Source: Posidonia oceanica (lineage: Eukaryota; Streptophyta; Magnoliopsida; Alismatales; Posidoniaceae). From it: a stretch of 64,000 bases of DNA. The stretch is from the NCBI GenBank assembly GCA_037176725.1, contig JAZBRS010000049.1:35208001-35272000 (forward strand), read 5' to 3'. This document shows, piece by piece, positions 12,949 to 23,044 of this stretch. The position numbers were made by a program, and so were the translations under genes. The notes beneath the pieces are model-generated. The model had not been told where the DNA came from and searched no databases. It worked only from the letters and a program-made list of their open reading frames with translations. Every line of letters starts with the position of its first letter. The stretch's first letter is position 1.

Positions 12949-13076
12949 CTCCGTCGCCGGCGAGGCCCATCACTTGGGCCACCCGCACTGCCGTCTTCAT
13001 TGCTGCTCGCCATCGGGGAGGAGGAAGGAGGAGCAGGGACGTTCACGTCGTCACCCTCGCTGCCGTCACTAGCCAT

Positions 13077-13689
13077 CAGAGGGAGGAGGAAGGAGGAGCA
13101 CCCCCACGCCGTCGTCGCCGCAACACGCCGGAGCCCACACCACACCGGAGCCGCCGCTAGCCGGAGGAGCACGCGCGAACGCCGGAGAGAGGGGGAGGGA
13201 AGAAGAGGTTTGAAGCCACTGGAAAAAAGGGGCAACGGCCAGTTTTGGCTACTGGACTCGTAACTTGGTTGCCAATAGAAGAGGTGACTCAGTCAGACGC
13301 CTCTTCCACAGGCGCCTTACCCAACTCTTCGCGGGTCGACTTTCCCGCCTCAGTTCGAACCCTCTGAAGAAGCACGAAGCCAGTCGCCCTAAAATGAGGC
13401 GACTCGATAGGGTGCCAGAAGGGGCGGCGGCTAACAACGGCAGAGGGTTTTATCCCTTAATTCCCCCCTAAAACACGAACCTATACATTAACAAACGACA
13501 AAACACAATTCAGAAGCTAAAATATGATTCAACCCAAAATATAATTCAAGAACTGAAACATAATTCAACCCAAACTTAAAACTTAAAAACTAAGACATGA
13601 TTCAACCCAACTTAAAATTAAAATTTAAAACATAATCAGCCATGCATTGCCATGCTCGAGCGATTAAGCCCAAGCATCTTCAGGAATTT
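13077..13689 (-). other. Spacer between the two antisense genes, with repeated GGCGACT words
   Basis: It holds the 5' flank of the PMD gene. The part at 13270-13430 has several GGCGACT/AGTCGCC words (GTCGAC, CAGTCGCC, GAGGCGACTC) like those repeated in the U3 of the D 3' LTR at 15187-15370. The part at 13490-13640 has a loose repeat of ATTCAACCCAAA. No gene is supported, and no clear TATA box was found for the PMD gene. Confidence 0.45.
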
Positions 13690-14655
13690 CTACTTGTCAA
13701 CAACATTCTTCTGAGGAGTGGGGCAGCACCGTGCGTACCACTTCACGTACTTCGCCTCCTGGGACTCCCAAGCAGTTGCAGAAAGCCGAGGCGCACTCAG
13801 AGACACTCGCCTGCCGATGTAAACCCAACGTGCTATGTACTCTAGCACCATCTGCTCATCCCGATCACCGTCTTCCTTGCGAACGTGGATTGGAGGGGTC
13901 AGAACTGCATCAGCCTGGACAACTAGCTCCTGATTCAGCAGACGGGGGCAACGATGGATGGGATACAGCACAAATGATGTGGCACCCACCAGGACGAGCT
14001 CAAGGTCACTGTGAGCTATGCTCATCACCCGCGCTTTATGAGCTCCAGGCAGCTTCGGAACAAAGTTAAAATCCTGTAGTGACAAGCGTCCCAGACGGAG
14101 AACGGAGTCATGGAAGCTCAAACCTGTGAAATCTGTATCACAACAGCAATGGGACATGAACCACCTGTGCAGCAACAGTGGAGAACCAAAGAATTTCCCT
14201 GAACAAGAGGCATTGGTGAGCCCCTCCATGGTGTAAGCCAGCACAGCAGGAGCCAAGCACAAATCTGGACGACCAGTGGCCAACATCAGGAGATCCACAT
14301 GGTGAAGATCCATTGTGAAATTTGCATCTGCAAACAAGGCAAGGCCGCGAACTGCCACAAACAAGCACTTCCTCAGCTCTGCTTCAGCAAGTTGTCTGGT
14401 GCTAAGAACCTCCCATAGGCCTCGAAGAAAGAGTCTCCCCGAGTGCATCAAAGCCTTGCTAGCCTCCAGATCCATTGCTAAATACCCACCTATCTTCCTG
14501 GAACCCACTGTCTCAACCAAAATGGCGAAGCGATCATCTGCCGCCTCAGTAGATTCTGCCGCCAACCCAAGCAAAGAGGATACCTCCTCACAGGTAATCA
14601 ACGTCTCTCCACAAGGAAGATTGAAGGTGTTGGAGGAACCATTCCAGAAAGCCAT
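13690..14655 (-). CDS. D: antisense DUF7745-like protein, single open frame
   Basis: The open frame extends upstream to 14694, but the first ATG is at 14655 (MAFWNGSSNTF). The start fits the family pattern of an FW segment followed by T-[LI]-x-x-EE (ITCEEVSSLLGL). The middle has FLRGLWEVL, a helical LFVAVRGLALFADA, an AP-LA segment (LAPAVLAYTMEGL) and LLLHRWFMSH. These line up with the DUF7745 ORFs of C and B, which lie on the sense strand of their elements. The gene begins about 185 bp from the 3' LTR, so an antisense promoter in that LTR is possible but unproven. The N terminus may be short compared with C. No biochemical role is known; no stop breaks it. Confidence 0.7.
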   Translation of the reverse strand: MAFWNGSSNTFNLPCGETLITCEEVSSLLGLAAESTEAADDRFAILVETVGSRKIGGYLAMDLEASKALMHSGRLFLRGLWEVLSTRQLAEAELRKCLFVAVRGLALFADANFTMDLHHVDLLMLATGRPDLCLAPAVLAYTMEGLTNASCSGKFFGSPLLLHRWFMSHCCCDTDFTGLSFHDSVLRLGRLSLQDFNFVPKLPGAHKARVMSIAHSDLELVLVGATSFVLYPIHRCPRLLNQELVVQADAVLTPPIHVRKEDGDRDEQMVLEYIARWVYIGRRVSLSAPRLSATAWESQEAKYVKWYARCCPTPQKNVVDK

Positions 14656-14825
14656 CAAGACATGCAACAAATTGATCTTTTTATTTGATGGCAATTTAAA
14701 CTCTCTTTTTATCTTTTATTTGGCTACTTCAGTGACAAATTGATTGAGATAGAGCTCCCCTTTTCAGGAAATACTCAATAGAACATCGTTCTTGCCTTGG
14801 ACCTGAACTTGTTCCAAGATCAACT

Positions 14826-14840
14826 CCAAGGCAGGGCATC
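14826..14840 (+). promoter_or_regulatory. D: probable polypurine tract
   Basis: A short purine-rich run ends in GGGCATC directly before the LTR start TGTAGATATC at 14841. Element B has the same GGGCATC directly before its 3' LTR. This is the expected place of plus-strand priming. It is interrupted by a C, so it is a weak tract. Confidence 0.6.
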
Positions 14841-15186
14841 TGTAGATATCCTATTTTCGCATTTCTGAGAATTCTTTCGAGGGTAGAAAGCATGAGGCGC
14901 CCCAAATCTCATGCCTAAGTTTGACAACACATCTTCCAGATATTCCTTGACTTCTTTAAAGCATCACTAGACCCTACCTAGACTCAAGTTGTTGGCTGTG
15001 GCAGAGCTAACTCGCTCGGGCTCGTGACAAGTCCAAGTACCCTGGGTATCCTTCACTTCAACTCAGATTTAAAATTAGATTTGAGTTAACATAGATGCTT
15101 CCTTGATTTCATAGACTATCTGTAGTTTCCCAGCCTCCCATCTTGTTTCCTCTGGCAAAAACCCAGGAAAAGAGCTAAAAATGACC

Positions 15187-15370
15187 TAGGCAAGTTAGTA
15201 GCCACCTGGGGAGGCGACTCACATAGTAGCCACCTAAGGCGGCGACTACAACTGTCGACCATTTCGCTGCCGACTACTCTAGCAGCCATCTGAGGAGGCG
15301 GCTCAGTCAGAAGCCATCTCAGGAGGCGACCTATGTGGACGTCAACTGGAAAGGCGACTGGACGATCGTG
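15187..15370 (+). repeat. D LTR U3: repeated AGCCACCT..GGCGACT modules
   Basis: At least five imperfect copies of a 30-40 bp module carrying AGCCA[CT]CT and GGCGACT, upstream of the TATA box. Further single GGCGACT or GGCGCCAG words follow to about 15660. The spacing and U3 position suggest enhancer-like modules; this is inference. Confidence 0.65.
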
Positions 15371-15729
15371 GGCAGCGGTTGCTCCCCATTATCCCCTCAA
15401 CTCTCAGGCGCCAGCTCATCAGGCGACTGAACGGTTGTGGAACTGCCTCGGTCTTCCCACGATCTTTGACCATCAGGCATCACTCAACACGGGGATTAGC
15501 GATCGTTGCTCCTTTCGAACCGCTTTTTCACAGTTATTTCCCACTCCCCCCTCGACCGTTAGGCGCCAGCTCATGCGGTGACTAACAGTCGTGGCCTCGT
15601 TCTCGGGTCGTCCCACACTTTGACCAAGCGGTTGCCAAGTTTAGGCGCCAGTACAACCGACGACTCAAACTAACTGCCATTTTTCTAGAATTTTCTGAAA
15701 TCTCCAACCGTCCCTACACCCCTAGAGTC

Positions 15730-15737
15730 TATAAATA
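15730..15737 (+). promoter_or_regulatory. D LTR TATA box
   Basis: TATAAATA lies in the middle of the LTR and is followed within about 40 bp by CGGAATTTTAGAGAGAG, a segment nearly identical in the E LTR after its TATA box. Transcription of the element probably starts between the two. Confidence 0.7.
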
Positions 15738-16353
15738 AACCCCCTAGGTTGGTGGTTTGAGGGTCGGAATTTTAGAGAGAGAAATCCCCCCAGAGAGGAA
15801 TTTCCAAAAGAGACAGAGCCCTGTCAGTTGTGAGCCACCTTCAGAGAGCTAGTTTACCAATCCAGAAACACTATCTCCTCTCCCCAATAGGCTACCAACC
15901 TGAGCTTCTACCTCCGATCCGGAAATCCTCAACTACGTTGGAGCTCCGACCATGCTTCCTTCTGACCACATTGCACACAGCATAAGGGTGAAAGGGAGTA
16001 TCATCTTCCAATCTAATTTCTTACTACATCTCTTTACATTCCTTAGCATAGGATCATAGCATATGCATACAGGGAACAACCCCCAGTCAGTATTTATTTC
16101 CTTTTAGTCATGTCGTTTCGTTCACCTCTGCTACTGATACTACACTGAAGCTAATTTAAATCTATGTTGTCTTATTTTGAAGGAAAGGAAGGAATTCACA
16201 CAGCACGAGGAAGCTACTAAACGACATCTTGCCGTCGATCTAGTGGTCCGAGGACCCGCATCATCATAATCTCCCCTAGGTGTCTTGTCTGCCCAGAGAT
16301 GAGTGGCAATCACAACAAAGGCTGTCGACGTCATGGAAGCGCTGACAACTCCA

Positions 16354-17020
16354 TAAACACCCCCCCCCAAAATTCCACATCTACAGAAGCCTTCTGCGGA
16401 TCAAGTCCACATACTGCTGCACAAACTCCGGACCAAGAAGTTACCGTTCACCTACCTCGCTCCAGCAAACTGGGGATCTGCAGGGCCTACCATACAGAGC
16501 CTCGTATGGTACCATCCCGATGCTAGAGTGGTAGCTATTGTTGTAAGCAAACTCAACCAACGGCAGGTGGGCCTCCCAACTTCCTTGCAAATCCAGGGCA
16601 CAAGCTCTCAACATATCTTCCAGAGTCTGGATAGTCCTCTCTGTCTAACCATCAGACTGAGGGTGGAAAGCTGTACTGAAATTAAGTACCGTGCCAAAAG
16701 CCTCCTGCAGAGTCCTCCAGAACCTTGAGGTAAACCGTGTGTCTCTATCAGACACAATGGATACAGGAACACCATGCAGCCGAACGATCTCCGATACGTA
16801 CAGTTCTGCCAACCGCCGTAAAGGAAGATTCACTCGGATAGCAAGAAAATGAGCTGACTTGGTTAGCCGATCAACGATCACCCACACGGTGTCGTTCTTC
16901 CTCGAAGAACGCGGCAAACCAGTCACAAAATCCATAGAGATGTGCTCCCATTTCCATTCCGGTATACTCAACAGCTGTAGAGTTCCTCCAGGTCTCTGAT
17001 GCTCTGCCTTGACTAGCTGA
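16354..17020 (-). pseudogene. Element F: integrase fragment of a Tekay/Del-type chromovirus
   Basis: On the minus strand from 17020 the product reads QLVKAEHQRPGG, then WKWEHISMDFVTGLP with the first catalytic Asp, VSDRDTRF with the second, and HPQSDG followed by a TAG before [12 protein letters not shown], whose E is the third. Then come [13 protein letters not shown] and [10 protein letters not shown]. These are the usual integrase core words of Tekay/Del chromoviruses. A second stop follows CWSEVGER, and the reading dissolves near 16370 at a run of nine C. No chromodomain or LTR is visible. The 5' side is cut by E and the 3' side by D. Confidence 0.85.
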
Positions 17021-18376
17021 TGTAGATACCCCGTTTTGGCACTCCCTTCATGTTAGGATAGTCTCTTGCATTAGGTCGCTCTTAGAAGCCCTCCACCCAT
17101 TCCTGAATGTCTCACTTGAGCCAAATGTTCCCCTCAACGTCCAAAATGTTATCCTTATCTAAGCCCAAAATGTTGGCAACCTGAGTGTTCTTCACGTCCT
17201 GACCAAATTTGGAAGTTAAACTGATTAAGGGTGTTGTCTGCTGGTTTCTCAGCGTACAACGTTGGCCGTTGGTTCTCCAGCGGCTAAGATTGGCCGCTGG
17301 TTTTCCAGCGTCCAACGTGGCAACCCAGTCAGCCCAAAGCTTTCCTTATTTGGCCTAATCCAAAAATCATGTTTTTGCCTTCTTTAGAACCTGTTGACCG
17401 GTCAAAGCCATCAAGGCTGAGTTTAATCACACTTAAAGACTCCTTAATTGGAGAATCTTCTTTGATCCTGGCAGTTATGCCTCGGAGGTCGTTATACGCG
17501 GGTACTCTCGATTATAACGTTATACGCTGGTTTTCCAGTGTATAACACTTCTAAAACAGGAAACTCTGCTGACTTGGCATTTGTGTCCTTTTTTGTTCCT
17601 CCCCTACTTCTATAAAAGCAGGGGTACCCCCACAGAGTTCGAGGCCGGAATTTTGAGAGAGAAAAGTATTGGAGGGATTTTTGGAACTCACATGCTCTCT
17701 TGAGATTAAAAATCTTAGAGAAGTGAGGTCCTTAAGAATTGAAAGAGAGAAGAGAGATTTTGAAAGAAGGAGAGTCTTCGAAAAGCCTGAGCATCCTTTT
17801 GTCGTTGTTGGCTTTATGTCAACACAGTTTGCACCTTGTGCATAGATAGAGGGGACTCTATTTCATTTGTTTCCTTTTCATTTCTGATATTACATGTTTA
17901 ATTCCGTAGCATAATCAAGCATTATTATTTCAAGTTCATATGTTGTTTTAGCTAGGCATATATCTCTATTAGTTGCAACCGGGGGGATCAAACCCCTCGG
18001 GTACGTATCTCACTACGCTTTCTTTATTTTCTTTTCTACTAATTCTGGATAGGTTACTACACATATTGATCCATCTTTATATTGTTTTGTTTGTTTTGCT
18101 TTGCTAACGTTTGTCATACAAGGAGGAAGAAGGAAGAAAGAGCTCACCAAGTACGGGTACCCTTGGGCAACGCTGGTGTTGTCCCAAGGTAGCTGAACCC
18201 GCAACCACATTACATCTCCCCAAAGGCGTCTTGAGGGCCAGCGAAAGCAAACTGAGAGTGGCGATCACACCAATTCCATCACCTATGAAGTGACAAAGTT
18301 GGATACAAAAAGGGGACCCCGAGAAAGAGCAAATAGAACCAAAACAAGTCTCTTCTCCTCCAAAACCCCATATCCA
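17021..18376 (+). repeat. E: 5' LTR (about 1.36 kb)
   Basis: It starts TGTAGATACCCCG directly after the broken F integrase and ends at CATATCCA, followed by a five-base spacer and a primer-site candidate. It shares its start, TATA region and a late block with the D LTR. The U3 has an 8-bp perfect hairpin CCAGCGGC/GCCGCTGG (17277-17284 with 17293-17300) and the 12-bp palindrome TATAACGTTATA (17513-17524). Confidence 0.7.
17611..17618 (+). promoter_or_regulatory. E LTR TATA box
   Basis: TATAAAAG is followed by GGCCGGAATTTTGAGAGAG, matching the D LTR downstream of its own TATA box. It is the likely promoter core for the element RNA. Confidence 0.75.
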
Positions 18377-18381
18377 TAGTC

Positions 18382-18399
18382 TGGCGATCACGGTGGGAT
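18382..18399 (+). other. E: candidate primer-binding site
   Basis: TGGCGATCACGGTGGGAT begins with TGG, as expected for pairing with a tRNA CCA end, and lies five bases past the proposed LTR end. I did not match it to a specific tRNA. Confidence 0.5.
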
Positions 18400-19951
18400 G
18401 GCTAAAAGTGCTCCCGTACAAGGTGAGTAATTCCTCCTCCATCATTGACATTCTTAGTTTAGTTTTAATTTCTTATTTTTTTCATTTAGTTTTAAGGTAG
18501 CGGTGAAATTCCTCGTAATGTTTTGAGGTGCCGTGACCCTTTTCCATTTTTTCTTACGTCCAAATAACTGAAATCACCTCCCCTTTTCTCTAGATTCACG
18601 AGTGTGGAGGTGGTTTGTAAAAACCACTGTTTTTCTGAAAAAAAAAACTCTGTCAGTACGTTATATGCGTGATCTGGCACGTCTAACATTAGACGCTGCA
18701 GTATCCACGTCTAACGACCACTGAACAAGAACCTTCTGTTTTAAATTTTCTTTTATTTTTCTTTTCATAACTGGCCCAAGGACTGAGGTGTGAGGTGATC
18801 GGCTTTGCCGTAGGGACCGGAACTTCAGTTTCTGTGGGTGCTTTGCAAAAAATAACAAAAAAATCGAATTTTTTTATGACTTGCATGGCCCTCATTGGGA
18901 ACTAATTGCTTGTGTCATTTCTTGGGTTATATAAGTAACCGTCTAGGTCCCGAGCACCTCTGTTGCAAAGGGCTTAGGAAAGGTACTTATATTGTCATTA
19001 TCTTTCACTAGAGGCCCTCCTTCTCCCTTGGCCTTTTGTGAAAGATAATTAGAACCTCAAGCTTTGACTTGTATTCTTCCCTTGCCCTTTCGGTGGTTTG
19101 TTTATTTCATTTGTGTGTGGATACGTGAGCGACCCGATCAATCCCAAGTACGCTGGGTTCTACCTCTACGGGATAGGGACCTAAGTGTATTCGGGCTCCC
19201 CCTAGCATCCTCAGGAGTTGAGGTAGGGGGTAGTACCAATAATATTCACCCATATTGTGAGGAGCCCTAGAAATTCCAAAAAAAAGAAGCCATACCTAAG
19301 CCTTAAGGAACCCAGAGAGCTACAGCAGGTTTAAAGCACTAATCTCAAAGCAAAAACAAAAAATTAAAACCTTAAATCGCTGTCTGAAAGTGTTTCTGTG
19401 CAGTTCTCTGAAACAAGGCCTTAGCCGCCGTGATCTTTGCGTTTAACGTTATACGCAGTAGGTTCCGCATCTAACGCATTCTTTGTGTGGTTGTTATATT
19501 TTTAGCTCCTTTGTGATTTGTTTGGCAGAGGAAGACATTGGAAAAAACCCATAACAGTGACAGTTCTGTTTTATTTTCACTTTTTTAGGAATCTGTATTA
19601 AAATTTCCAAGTTCTTGTAATTTCTTTTTCTTTGCACTTGTAAATCCTTCAAAAAAGAAAAAAAAGAGAAAAGCCAAAACAAAAAAAAAAAGAAAAGGAA
19701 AAATCATATATAAAAAAGAGAGGAAAAATCAGAAAAAAAAAAAGGAGCAAAAAAAAAAAAAGAAAAAAAAAACAGAAAACAAAAAAAGAGGAAAAGGAGA
19801 GAAAGGAAAAACTGAAAAGAAAAGACAAGAGAAGAATAGAGGAATACTATTAAGGGTGTTGTACGCCTTACATAGCGCGTCCAACATTATACGCCTTACT
19901 CTGAGGCGTATTACGCCCTGAAGCCAATTCTCATTATCAAAAGCTGCAGCA
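18400..19951 (+). other. E: leader before gag
   Basis: About 1.5 kb without a supported gene. It carries palindromic words around TAACGTTA/TAACATTA (18680-18695, 19439-19456, 19877-19894), like those in the LTR, and an A-rich low-complexity stretch at 19640-19840. Gag starts at 19952. Confidence 0.6.
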
Positions 19952-21838
19952 ATGATGAACCAAATCCATGAAGCTGAGCAGCCAGAAAGAGAGAGGTCAG
20001 ACTCAACAAGTACCTCGGGAGAGGAGCCTACAATCTACCACCCAATCACCGGAGAAGTTTTAGATCCGAACTCAATCCAGTACAAAGCCATGTACCAGTT
20101 CTTAAACGAAGAGACATCGGCCCCAACGAGGCCATGTCAGAACAACCTGCAACAGCCATTCCATCTCGGTGAAGGACAACGAAGGTCAGTTGCAGACCAT
20201 ACCCGTGAAGATCTATACCAGGGACAAAATGGCAACCCACCGCCGGACACAAACCACCCAGGTCAGGGCACAGTGCTCAACGGAGCTTATAACTCAAGGG
20301 CCAACCCCTTGATTCAGGAACACAGTTACATGCCACATGGCGAATACAAGGAAGGAGTCTATCTAAGACATCTCCAACCACCTATGGCAGGCAATCAGCC
20401 TCGACCAAATCATCACTACCACCAGGCATCTCCCCCGAGATACGAGCAGGTCGCACCTCAACACTTCTGCAACAGCTACCTCCATCAGCAGCAGAACCAT
20501 CCGTCCTTCAATTCACATGTCCTGACCCCATCAGCCGGGATAACAAATTTAGATGAGATGAGAAAAATGTTCAGTGCATTAGGGGTACATACCCAGGCTC
20601 CGACAAACTTTGACATGAGCCGGTTTCCCCTATTCAGATTACCTCCAGGCTTCAAGTACCCAAAGACTCCCAAGTTCAACGGAACCACTAACCCACTCAG
20701 TCACCTAGTGCGGTTCCAAATGGAGTCAGTCCCCTACTTTCATGATTTGGGGCTTGTGGTATACCTGTTCTTCTACTCACTCAAAGGAGAGTCCATGGAT
20801 TGGTTTCTCACTTTCTCCAATGAAGACCTCAGCAGTTTTGATAAAATCAGAGAGAGCTTCCTCACAAAGTACCAGCACAAGATAGACCCCAAGCCAACCT
20901 TCCATGACCTAAGCAAGGAGGTCATGAAGCAAGGCAAAAGCTGGGTAACATTCACCAACAGATGGCGGGAAATGGCGGCCAGATCAGAGCTGACCATTCC
21001 AGAGAGACAAGTGGTCCAGACCCTCATTGCAAACACCACTAGACCAATGAAGAAGGGGCTAGTAAATGCCTATTGTCCCAATGTAACGGCCTTATATGAA
21101 GTGGCGACCTCCGTTAAAGAAAATCTGCATGAATTCATGGAGGAGCCAAAGAAGAGCCGAAAAGCACAGGTGATAGAGGAAGTGACCGGAGTCGTCAACA
21201 AGATGAGCCCCGCACCCAGGCCATTCGAACAAAGGGCTATACTAGCTTCACAGCAACCAACATGGAGCCACCCTCCTCCTCAGCAACAGCAAGCCTGGAG
21301 CCACCCTCCTCCTCAGCAACAGCCAACATGGAGCCACCCTTCTCCTCAACAACAGTAAGCATGGAGCCGTCCTCCTCAGCAGCAACAGGCATGGAATAAC
21401 CCTCCCCCTCAGTAATAGATCTGTCCTATGTGGAATGCTCCCCAGCAGCAATGGACTAGGGGCAATCAAAATGGCTAGGCCAACAACAGAAATCCCCTCA
21501 ACAACACGGGGAAAGGGAGCGGTTATCACAATGTTCCCCCTCCATTGCCACGCAAAAAGGGAAGAAGAGACCATTACCCTCCTCTACCAATCACACTGGC
21601 AAATATGTTCATAGAACTAGAGGAGGCAAAAGCAGTCGAATTCCCACCGGCCAGGCCTGAATTGCCAAATTGTGACCGAAGTAAGTACTGCCCGTTCCAC
21701 AGAATGCATGGTCACAACATCAATGACTACTAGACTTTCAGGGACATAGTCTATGACATGGTAGAGGCAGATGTGTTTAAATGGGATGTCCTGGTCAAAA
21801 GAGCCAAACAAAGAAAGCAGACAGGGACGTCTCAATAG
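19952..21838 (+). pseudogene. E: gag
   Basis: The frame opens MMNQIHEAEQPERERS. After a Gln/His/Pro-rich part comes the capsid-like retrotransposon gag core: FKYPKTPKFNGTTNPL, YFHDLGLVVYLFFYSLKG, WFLTFSNEDLSSFDKI, FTNRWREMAARSEL. At 21250-21420 a WSHPPPQQQ motif repeats about five times, with stops at 21356 and in the following units. A zinc-knuckle remnant follows (CPFHRMHGH), with Tyr where the last Cys should be and a TAG next to it at 21731; both fit G-to-A changes. The frame then runs on toward the protease without a shift. Confidence 0.85.
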
Positions 21839-23044
21839 GTCTACAGCGACCCTCTCCCCAAACACCAAGTCATGGCATTCCAAGACGAGCAGCTCCCTAA
21901 TCCGCTAACATCAAAGGACTGGGACAACCATATTGTACTAGAAGAGGACTGGGACAGCCAAGCTGAACATTGGGAAGTAATTTCAGATGATGATTGGGAC
22001 AGCGAGGCAGACGAGGGACTAACAGTGAAGGAGCTCCTTAGCCAATTCAACCTCACAGCAGTAGTGGAGGAACCACAAGAAGACATAGAGGAAGAAAGCC
22101 AAGTTCAAAAAGGCAATCAGCAATTTGAACGGGAAAATATAGTCTTCAAAGATTCGGAGCTTCCGCCCCCACATAAGCAAGTGCTATCGCTTGTCATCAC
22201 AGTGGGCATCAATGATAATGTGCTGCAAGGAGTATTGGTTGACACTGGAGCAAGCCAAAGCCTCAGTTCTCTCTCCACTCTCTGGAACTTAGGGCTAAAT
22301 GAGGGTGAGCTGGATAGAACTCCCTTTATGTGCACCGGGTTTGATCAGAAAAAGAAATTGGCACTAGGGACAATACCCATGGAAATCACAGTCGGTCCTT
22401 TGACCAGTATCACTTTGGTGATCATTATGAAGGAGGAAGTCCTGGAGCCACTCATCCTAGGAAGGTCTTGGCTAGCGGAGGTCGGGGCTGTAGCATCTTC
22501 GGTTCATCAAATACTAAAATTCAAATACCAAGGAGCGGTTGTTAGCATTCCAGCCAATCGACCGGGGATTCTATGCACATTCAAGATGCCAGAGCCACAA
22601 ATTACAACCCTTCGGGAAGAGAAGGAGTCACAACGTCTGCCATGGAGAAAATCACCGTTATGGGATCCCAAGTTGCTGTCGCCACCAGTCTCCCCAATCT
22701 TCAGAGCAGCAAGGCCACCATCAAGTCAATTGCTGACCCTCAGCACTTCAGTACTCCGGAGCACTGCTACTCCATCATCCCCAATCTTTCGAGTGCCAAC
22801 AAGGCAGCAAGCTAGAGCCACAAAGCCACCAGAGCTTGGCGGATCTATACGGAGGGAGTCCATCTTCGCCTGGCCGCTCAAGAAGGGAGCATCCAAAAGA
22901 AATGAGGCTGCTGTGCCCATCACCAGAGGAGGGAGGCTGTCAAATCGAATCATACCACCAGCAGAGCAAGCAGAGTCGGTCAGACCTGAAGTAGGACCCG
23001 GGTCGGCAGAATATGACATCCTAGAGCAATTAAAGAAGACGTAG
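21839..23044 (+). pseudogene. E: first retropepsin-like domain (extra protease)
   Basis: After an acidic WD-rich segment (EEDWDSQ, DDDWDSE) the product at about 22184-22560 reads LSLVITVGINDNVLQGVL, then VDTGASQS with the catalytic Asp at 22241-22243, and further on EPLILGRSWLAEVG. This is the fold signature of a pepsin-like retroviral protease: DTG, then a hydrophobic ILGR segment. A Ser/Pro-rich linker follows to TAG 23042. B and C show no counterpart upstream of their protease, and D is cut before this point. Such enzymes work as dimers, so this domain could pair with the next one; that is inference. Confidence 0.8.

Larger units (their letters stand above)
7958..13076 (-). pseudogene. D: antisense nine-exon plant mobile domain (PMD) gene
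   Basis: This spliced gene runs against the element. Exons (high to low): 13076-12949, 10780-10564, about 10466-9813, 9736-9569, 9499-9065, 8982-8857, 8781-8671, 8597-8382, 8287-7958. The introns have GT-AG ends, and six of them are 69-94 bp long. Exons 1 and 2 join in phase; exons 3 to 9 all join in phase 0. The second intron's acceptor does not keep frame at the obvious AG. Exon 1 is acidic and Ser/Pro-rich. Exon 3 carries the PMD (PF10536): ITLEDVVWLVGLRVDGEPV and the hallmark RYSWGSAVL. Exon 4 gives TWIFEHF; exon 5 gives VVWRPY and QFDLQQVIP. Exons 6 to 9 look like coiled coil. The model is about 790 codons. In-frame stops at 9704, 9380, 9362 and 8920 break it; most fit CGA or CAG changes. 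PMD proteins occur in host genes (MAIN/MAIL type) and in mobile elements; the function here is unknown. Confidence 0.8.
1631..16353 (+). mobile_element. Element D: Tat-lineage LTR retrotransposon with antisense genes
   Basis: From left to right it holds a protease remnant, G-patch, RT, RNase H, archaeal-type RNase H and integrase on the plus strand, then two genes on the minus strand, a purine-rich tract and a 3' LTR. The second RNase H and the region behind pol place it in the Tat lineage. Its 5' LTR, gag and first part of protease lie left of the window beyond insertion A. The right LTR edge is approximate because only one LTR is visible. D ends against element F, so it probably inserted into F. 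Confidence 0.85.
14841..16353 (+). repeat. D: 3' LTR (about 1.5 kb)
   Basis: The start TGTAGATATCCTATTTT parallels the E LTR start TGTAGATACCCCGTTTT. The two LTRs also share a TATA box region followed by CGGAATTTT.AGAGAGA, and near the end a block ATCTCCCC...GAGTGGC.ATCACA. The right edge is uncertain: similarity to E is clear to about 16315, and I placed the end at CTCCA 16353. Confidence 0.75.

Noticed and set aside
7958..13076. PMD gene as an ordinary host gene between two elements
   Set aside because: It lies between D pol and the D purine tract/3' LTR without a break, so it belongs to the element; a test is listed under findings.
16318..16370. Purine tract and LTR start of F at the run of nine C
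   Set aside because: On the minus strand it looks like a G-rich tract before TGTTTATGG, but similarity to the D and E LTRs overlaps the would-be LTR, so the border cannot be called.
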